From positions 124,001-188,000 of the forward strand of contig NZ_BANF01000010.1 in assembly GCF_000964425.1 (NCBI RefSeq): a stretch of 64,000 nt of DNA, read 5' to 3'. This DNA comes from Komagataeibacter intermedius TF2. Its GTDB lineage: Bacteria > Pseudomonadota > Alphaproteobacteria > Acetobacterales > Acetobacteraceae. This document shows positions 58,665-64,000 of the stretch, in pieces (position 1 is the stretch's first letter; every line of letters begins with the position of its first letter). Both the position numbers and the translations under genes were made by a program. Under the pieces are notes generated by a model, which was not told the origin of the DNA, did not search any database, and worked only from the letters and a program-made list of their open reading frames with translations.

Positions 58665-61130
58665 TCAGAATTGTTGGCCGAAGCCGAAGCGGAGCAGCTG
58701 GGTCCTGTCGTTCGTTCCCTTATGCAGGGGAACACCCAGATCAATATTCACAAGCCCGAACGGACTCTTCCACGCGATACCCACACCGGTCGAGACAACA
58801 GGCGTCAGCGTATCATCATAGACCGGCGTATATTTGGGCCAGTCCTTCATGGAGGTATAGCGCCGGCGGACACGCAGCCCGTCCAGTCCGCCCATATCCA
58901 CAAAGTACCGTCCCTTGATTCCCATGGCCGATGCAAACGGAATGGGGAAATCCACCTGCGCAGAGGCCGTGTACATGAACCGGCCACCAAGGAAATCCTG
59001 CTGCGAATGCATCGGGTTCCCGTCACGCGCGGGGATGGCGTAGCTTCGCGGACCGACGCCACCATCCATGAAGCCGCGCAGCGAATTACCACCAAGGTAG
59101 AAGTTATCGATGATGTCGCTGCGCCCGCCACCCCAGTTCATGATGTCGCCTGCACCCGCGCGGAAGCTGACGGTCCAGTCATGGTTGCCCATGATACTGT
59201 CAAGCGGGATGTAATAGGCGGCATCCACCTTGCCACGCAGGTAACGTTCATTCCCGCCGATACCGGCGAAGTCACCGCCCACACGTACCACGAAACCTTT
59301 ATGCGGCTGCTGCCTGCGGTCACGTGTATCGTATGTCAGTGTGGTGCTCAGCTGCGACAGCAGCGACCAGCCGTTCTGATCCTGCACGTAATAGGACGAA
59401 TCGGACCATGTATCCCCGATCTGACGGTCGGTCAGCGTATAGCTCCACGACTGCGACAGATGGTTGTTGTACGAATACCCCATGCGCAGCGTGATGCCGT
59501 ACCGCCCTTCCGAATAGCTCTGATAGGTCATGTAGCGGTTCTGGATACCAAAAATGTCGATACCCGCCACCAGGTTGCGGTTCAGGAAATACGGGTCGGT
59601 CAGCGAAATGTCGGCCTGATCTTCGTAATAAGCGGCCGTGCCGGTGAAGCCGGCGTCAATGCCGGTGCCCAGCAGGTTATGCTGCTTCAGCCCGAGATTG
59701 CCCAGCACGCCGGCATCGGTCGAGTACCCGCCACCCAGCGAGAATTCGCCCGTCGGCTTTTCCACCACGTCGGCCGAGATATTGACCTTGTCCGGCGCGG
59801 ACCCCGGGGTCTGGTCGATCGAGACGGTCTTGAAGAAGCCAAGATCTTCCAGGATCAGCTTGGAATACTTGCGGTCCAGCGGCGTGTACGGGTCGCCTTC
59901 GGCCATGGGCAGCTGCCGCCGGATGACCTTGTCCTCGGTAATGGTGTTGCCGTTGATGTCGATCCGCTCAACATACATCCGCGGGCCTTCGCTTATGTCA
60001 AACAGCAGGTTGACGGTGCGCTTTTCCGGGTTACGGGCAATTTCAGGATGAACCATGGCGAAGGGATAGCCCTTGCCCTGCAGCATTTCCTGCATATCCG
60101 TCGCGTTATGCTGGATCGCGCTGCCGTCATACCACTGCCCATGAAACAGCGAGATGTACTTGCGCATGGACTCCGCGCTGACATGGCGCAGGGACGAGCG
60201 TACATCCATCTTGTTCAGCCGGTAACGCGGGCCTTCTTCCATCGTATAGGTGATGTAGAAGCTCTTGCGGTCGGCCGACAGTTCACCCGTGGCGTTCTTG
60301 ATCTGGAAATCGACAAAGCCGTTTTTCAGGTAAAACCGATGCAGCAATTCGGCATCATACTTGATGCGTTCGGGATTATACTGGTCACTGGAAGCAAAGA
60401 ACCGGTACCACGCCGTCTCCTTGGATGACACGACCCCCGCCAGCCGCGCGCTGCTGAAGGCGCGGTTCCCTACGAACGTCACCTTCTTGATCAGCGTCTT
60501 CTGCGCTTCGTTGATGTGGAAGATCACATCGACGCGGTTATGCGCGAGGCGGATGATCTGCGGCGTAACGGTGGCCGCGTAACGGGCCTTTTCGGCATAG
60601 ACGCCAAGAATTTTCTGCCGGTCGGCGGAAATGCCCTGCGGGGAATAGACCGCGCGCGGACGGAGCGAGATGACCTTGGTCAGGTCCTCGTCCTTGGCCG
60701 AATGATTGCCTTCGAACACGATACGGTTGACGATCGGGTTCTCGACCACGTGCACTTCCAGCACGTTGCCCACGCGCTTGAGCGTGACATCATGGAACAG
60801 GCCCGTGGCGTACAGGGTCTTGAGCGAACGGTCGAGCAGGTCCTGATTGAACCGGTCGCCAGGCTGGACAACCATGTATGACAGGATGGTGCTCGTCTCG
60901 ATCCGGCTGTTGCCCTTGATGTCCACGGCTTCGATCGGATCTTCAAGCGGGGGTGGCTTGATCGCCTCCACCTGCGGTTCCTGGGGCTGCTGCTCCATGC
61001 CGCCTGCAGGTGCCATATCTCCGCCGAATGGCGTGTTCTGTGCTGCTTCATCCTGTGCATGCGCGCCCGCTGTCCAGAACAGCGGCATAACGCAGGCAGA
61101 CGCAAGCAGCGCTGAACGTTTACTCGACAA
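58665..61130 (-). CDS. bamA: Outer membrane protein assembly factor BamA
   Basis: A protein of 821 residues that folds beta-barrels into the outer membrane. A signal peptide ends at GAHAQ, followed by a short Pro/Gln/Met-rich stretch and five POTRA domains beginning IEAVDIKGNSRIETSTIL. The 16-strand barrel follows, with YLGGNSLRGFMDGGVGPR (the VRGF-like lid motif) and terminal phenylalanine in RFGFGQQF. The frame opens with TTG, supported by TGAGGA 9 bases upstream. Positioned between rseP and ompH. Confidence 0.96.
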   Translation of the reverse strand: MSSKRSALLASACVMPLFWTAGAHAQDEAAQNTPFGGDMAPAGGMEQQPQEPQVEAIKPPPLEDPIEAVDIKGNSRIETSTILSYMVVQPGDRFNQDLLDRSLKTLYATGLFHDVTLKRVGNVLEVHVVENPIVNRIVFEGNHSAKDEDLTKVISLRPRAVYSPQGISADRQKILGVYAEKARYAATVTPQIIRLAHNRVDVIFHINEAQKTLIKKVTFVGNRAFSSARLAGVVSSKETAWYRFFASSDQYNPERIKYDAELLHRFYLKNGFVDFQIKNATGELSADRKSFYITYTMEEGPRYRLNKMDVRSSLRHVSAESMRKYISLFHGQWYDGSAIQHNATDMQEMLQGKGYPFAMVHPEIARNPEKRTVNLLFDISEGPRMYVERIDINGNTITEDKVIRRQLPMAEGDPYTPLDRKYSKLILEDLGFFKTVSIDQTPGSAPDKVNISADVVEKPTGEFSLGGGYSTDAGVLGNLGLKQHNLLGTGIDAGFTGTAAYYEDQADISLTDPYFLNRNLVAGIDIFGIQNRYMTYQSYSEGRYGITLRMGYSYNNHLSQSWSYTLTDRQIGDTWSDSSYYVQDQNGWSLLSQLSTTLTYDTRDRRQQPHKGFVVRVGGDFAGIGGNERYLRGKVDAAYYIPLDSIMGNHDWTVSFRAGAGDIMNWGGGRSDIIDNFYLGGNSLRGFMDGGVGPRSYAIPARDGNPMHSQQDFLGGRFMYTASAQVDFPIPFASAMGIKGRYFVDMGGLDGLRVRRRYTSMKDWPKYTPVYDDTLTPVVSTGVGIAWKSPFGLVNIDLGVPLHKGTNDRTQLLRFGFGQQF

Positions 61131-61280
61131 AATCGCTATTCCTCACCATTCGGCATGCGGATCAGCCATGCATTATGACCGGATGGAGGGCCGGCTCCCT
61201 TCCTGTCATGTATCAGTCTTCGTGGCGGACCTATCCGATATACGCCACACTGTGCAAGCACTTGTGTCACCCGCTGCACC

Positions 61281-62390
61281 TTAGCCCTGTCCGGCGCGCG
61301 AGGCGAGCCATTGGAACAGGCCGAAATGTGACAGATCGTTAAAGGTTGAAAATAGAAATAATCCGGCAATCAGTGCGAAGCCTGCCTGAAAGCTGATTTC
61401 CTGAACCCGGCGTGAAACCGGTCGCCCCAGAATAGCCTCAAATACGTAAAATACCAGCCGTCCCCCATCAAGAATCGGCACCGGAAACAGGTTGATCAGC
61501 CCGAGGTTGATCGACAGCAGCGCCATGAAGGACACAAGGCTGGGCAGACCGTACTGCGCCACCTGTCCCGACATCTGGGCAATGCGCAGCGGACCGCCAA
61601 GGTCCTTTGTGCTGTGCTGGCCCGTAATCATCTGCCAAAGCCCTTCCAGCGTCTGGACGGACACGTGCCATGTTTCTTTGATGGCGGAAACAAACGCATG
61701 CGGCAGGGATTGCGGCTTGCCCATCTCGGCAGCGAAGGACACGCCGATCTGCCCGTGGCGGTCCCCACCCTTTTCCTGTACGACGCCGATATGGACCGGC
61801 AGCGTCTGGTCCGCGCCGTTGCGCCGCACCGTCAGCGTGGTCTGGGCATCCGCCTGACCACTGACAAAGGATTGCAGGTCGGTCACGTCGCGCACCGTGT
61901 GGTCGCCCACGCGCACGATCACGTCGCCCTTTTCCACCCCGGCGCTGGCGGCGGCACTGCCGGGCACGATCTGGGCGACCTGATTGAGGATATGCGGCTG
62001 CCCTGACGTTGCGAACAGGCCGGTAAACAGCACGATGGCCAGAAGGAAATTGAAGACCGGCCCGGCCACGATCACGATGGCCCGCGACAGGACCGGCTTG
62101 TCATGAAACGTCCGTCCGGGCTGCCAGGCGGCTTTCTGTTCCTCGGTTGCGTCTTCCGGCCCTTCGAATCCGTGGGGGCGGACATATCCGCCCAACGGCA
62201 CCGGGCACAGCCGCCATTCCGTGCCCACGCTGTCATGCCAGCGCAGGAGCGGACGGCCGAAACCGATCGAAAAGACCTCGACATGTACCCCGCGCCAGCG
62301 CGCGGCAAGGTAGTGACCAAGTTCGTGAATGAAAACCAGCACCCCCAGCACGAGGGAGAAAGCCAGAACAGTCCGGATCAGATCATGCAT
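61281..62390 (-). CDS. rseP: Site-2 membrane metalloprotease RseP
   Basis: An M50 protease of 369 residues. The zinc motif HELGHYLAARW lies in TM1, and the second motif NLFPVPILDGGRLVFY in a later helix. One PDZ domain is visible in the middle (GSAAASAGVEKGDVIVRVGDHTV), where E. coli RseP has two. It cuts anti-sigma factors or signal-peptide remnants inside the membrane. It lies between dxr and bamA. Confidence 0.95.
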   Translation of the reverse strand: MHDLIRTVLAFSLVLGVLVFIHELGHYLAARWRGVHVEVFSIGFGRPLLRWHDSVGTEWRLCPVPLGGYVRPHGFEGPEDATEEQKAAWQPGRTFHDKPVLSRAIVIVAGPVFNFLLAIVLFTGLFATSGQPHILNQVAQIVPGSAAASAGVEKGDVIVRVGDHTVRDVTDLQSFVSGQADAQTTLTVRRNGADQTLPVHIGVVQEKGGDRHGQIGVSFAAEMGKPQSLPHAFVSAIKETWHVSVQTLEGLWQMITGQHSTKDLGGPLRIAQMSGQVAQYGLPSLVSFMALLSINLGLINLFPVPILDGGRLVFYVFEAILGRPVSRRVQEISFQAGFALIAGLFLFSTFNDLSHFGLFQWLASRAGQG

Positions 62391-62438
62391 GAACGCTACG
62401 CTATCTCCCGATGGCCCGAAAGGCCATCCAGAATCATG

Positions 62439-63596
62439 TCAGGCTGCGCGGGCAACCGTACGCTGGCGGGCCACACGGCGGGATTCGTTATCCCAGTGCA
62501 GCACCTCCTCCAGCGTATCCGCGCGCTGCGGCCCGATGGATTGCATCACATCCTCGACGATCCGTGCAATATCCAGAAAACCGATTTCGCGCTTCAGGAA
62601 CGCCTCGACCGCAATTTCATTCGCCCCGGACAGGATGGCAGGCATCGCACCACCCACGCGCAGGGATTCGCGCGCAAGGCGCAGGGCGGGGAAGCGGACC
62701 TCATCCGGGGCCTCGAAATCAAGGCGCGCCAGGGCCGCAAGGTCCAGCCGGGGGGAATTGGTGGGCATGCGCGCAGGCCATGCCAGCGTATGGGCGATGG
62801 GAATGCGCATGTCGGCCGAACCAAGCTGCGCCACGATGGAACCATCGGTGTACTGCACCATGCCATGCACCACCGACTGCGGATGCACGACCACGCCCAG
62901 CTTGTCCTCGGTCACGTTGAACAGGCGTGCCGCCTCGATCAGTTCCAGCCCCTTGTTGAACATGGTTGCGGAATCGATGGTGATCTTGGCCCCCATGGTC
63001 CATGTGGGGTGCTTCAGCGCGGCCTCCAGCGGGGCTTTTTCCATTTCCTCAAGGCTGGCGCGACGGAACGGGCCACCCGATGCGGTCAGGATGATCTGTT
63101 CGACCTCATCCGCCTGCTTGTCGGCCATGGACTGGAATACGGCATTATGCTCGGAATCGACCGGCAGCAGGGTCGCCCCGGCATCCGCCACCGCCTTGAG
63201 CATGACATCACCGGCACAGACCAGCGCTTCCTTGTTGGCGAGTGCCACGGACCTGCCGTTGCGCACGGCCGCCAGCGTCGGCTCCAGCCCGGTCGCGCCC
63301 GTAATTGCCGCCATGGTCCAGTCCACCGGCAGGGCCGCCGCCTCGATCACCGCGGCGCGGCCACCTGCGGTTTCAACCCCGCTTCCGGCCAGCAGGCGTT
63401 CCAGTTCCGGCAGCAGGCTTTCATCGGCGATCACAGCGCGCCGCGCGCCCAGTGCACGGGCCTGTTCCGCCAGCCTGGCGACATTGCGGCCACCAACCAG
63501 CGCGCCGGTGCGGAACTGGTCAGGCGCCTGCAGCAGCAGGTCCACCGTGGAACAGCCAATGCTGCCCGTACTGCCCAGAACGGAAACTGTTTTCAT
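62439..63596 (-). CDS. dxr: 1-deoxy-D-xylulose-5-phosphate reductoisomerase
   Basis: A protein of 385 residues, second step of the MEP isoprenoid pathway. The NADPH loop is VSVLGSTGSIGCSTVDLL; metal and substrate motifs are LLPVDSEHNAVFQ, LTASGGPFR and KHPTWTMGAKITIDSATMFNKGLELIEAARLF. The ATG at 63596 gives MKTVSVLGS. It lies 44 bases after cdsA on the same strand. Confidence 0.97.
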   Translation of the reverse strand: MKTVSVLGSTGSIGCSTVDLLLQAPDQFRTGALVGGRNVARLAEQARALGARRAVIADESLLPELERLLAGSGVETAGGRAAVIEAAALPVDWTMAAITGATGLEPTLAAVRNGRSVALANKEALVCAGDVMLKAVADAGATLLPVDSEHNAVFQSMADKQADEVEQIILTASGGPFRRASLEEMEKAPLEAALKHPTWTMGAKITIDSATMFNKGLELIEAARLFNVTEDKLGVVVHPQSVVHGMVQYTDGSIVAQLGSADMRIPIAHTLAWPARMPTNSPRLDLAALARLDFEAPDEVRFPALRLARESLRVGGAMPAILSGANEIAVEAFLKREIGFLDIARIVEDVMQSIGPQRADTLEEVLHWDNESRRVARQRTVARAA

Positions 63597-63640
63597 TGTA
63601 ACGTCATTCCCCAAAACTTTTCGTGGCCCCGGCCATCGCT

Positions 63641-64000
63641 TCAGTGCAGACCCACATACCAGAAAGCAATGCCGCCAGCAGCGCCCAGCGACAGCAGGGC
63701 CGCCATGGGGGCGGCAACCAGCAGGCCGTCAAAACGGTCCAGCAGCCCCCCGTGCCCGGGCAGGATCGTGCCCGAATCCTTGACATTGCGAGCCCGCTTG
63801 AGGGCACTTTCCCCCAGATCCCCGATCTGGGCCGCAATCGCCACCAGACCACCGAACAGCGCCCCGCGCCACACGGCCCCCGGCAGCGCACCGGGCAACA
63901 TCGCTGCAATCAGCATGCCACCCAGCACCGCGCAGCACATCCCCCCGATGGAACCCGACCATGTCTTGGCCGGGGAAATGCGCGGCGCCAGCTTCGGACC
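63641..64000 (-). CDS. cdsA: Phosphatidate cytidylyltransferase CdsA, C-terminal part (cut by window edge)
   Basis: The last 119 codons of CdsA, which makes CDP-diacylglycerol for all phospholipids. Diagnostic pieces are LAPRISPAKTWSGSIGG just inside the edge, and the CdsA signature IGDLGESALKRARNVKDSGTILPGHGGLLDRFD. A final membrane helix (APMAALLSLGAAGGIAFW) ends the protein. The frame runs off the right edge, where uppS, frr and pyrH are usual. Confidence 0.95.
   Translation of the reverse strand, partial: GPKLAPRISPAKTWSGSIGGMCCAVLGGMLIAAMLPGALPGAVWRGALFGGLVAIAAQIGDLGESALKRARNVKDSGTILPGHGGLLDRFDGLLVAAPMAALLSLGAAGGIAFWYVGLH

Overview
The window is chromosomal DNA from a high-GC alphaproteobacterium. 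An acetic acid bacterium (Acetobacteraceae, most likely Komagataeibacter or Gluconacetobacter) fits best. The reasons are alphaproteobacterial gene order (rpmH-rnpA-yidD-yidC-engB-argB-dapD-dapE; hsp20-DUF1150; cdsA-dxr-rseP-bamA-ompH-lpxD-fabZ-lpxA-lpxI), a PmtA-type phospholipid methyltransferase, a DUF1150 gene, and intergenic hairpin repeats of a style I associate with this group. I assign the genus by inference, not by alignment. Coding density is high and nearly everything is housekeeping. I see no prophage, insertion sequence, CRISPR array, toxin-antitoxin pair or defence island.

Layout. 1-6.7 kb: end of murJ, then mutS and glnD (nitrogen sensing). 6.8-17.3 kb: a TPR/glycosyltransferase-like protein, an M32 carboxypeptidase, a royal-jelly/yellow-type secreted protein, then thrC, an M16 peptidase, pmbA and a Tim44-like membrane protein. 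17.2-20.4 kb: a shrunken cytochrome c oxidase locus on the minus strand, with a degenerate subunit I, heme O synthase ctaB and a tiny CoxF-like membrane peptide. Subunits II and III and ctaG are absent. 20.4-29.5 kb, minus strand: pmtA, gshB, greB, aldose epimerase, uvrB, an ABC1/AarF kinase and pepF. 29.7-36.8 kb: gltD-gltB and an NDUFA9-like reductase. 37.0-42.8 kb, plus strand: tRNA-Leu(CAG), RNase D, and kdsD-lptC-lptA-lptB followed by the ribosome hibernation factor. 42.9-43.9 kb: an hsp20-DUF1150 operon behind a convincing heat-shock promoter. 44-46.3 kb: def-fmt-truA. 46.4-53.6 kb, minus strand: the rpmH to dapE translation, membrane-insertion and lysine/arginine block. 53.6-64 kb: a small histidine-kinase H-box protein, gloA and the long envelope operon from lpxI back to cdsA, which is cut by the right edge.

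How the genes work together. The main theme is building the envelope: lipid A (lpxA, lpxD, lpxI), Kdo precursor (kdsD), LPS transport (lptABC), outer-membrane protein folding (skp/ompH, bamA), stress proteolysis (rseP), isoprenoid and phospholipid supply (dxr, cdsA, pmtA), membrane insertion (yidC, yidD) and lipid II flipping (murJ). A second theme is nitrogen and amino acids (glnD, gltBD, argB, dapDE, thrC).

The item most worth a second look is the subunit I homologue at 18922-20286. It is a full-length open reading frame. By family alignment from memory it keeps the two low-spin heme histidines but has lost most of the heme-copper binuclear centre and both proton channels. It looks like a heme-copper oxidase fold kept for something other than oxygen reduction. 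Secondary points are a free-standing H-box protein next to rpmH, large low-complexity inserts in LptA and Skp, a dispersed hairpin repeat, and a TTG-started hsp20 with a near-consensus sigma-32 promoter.
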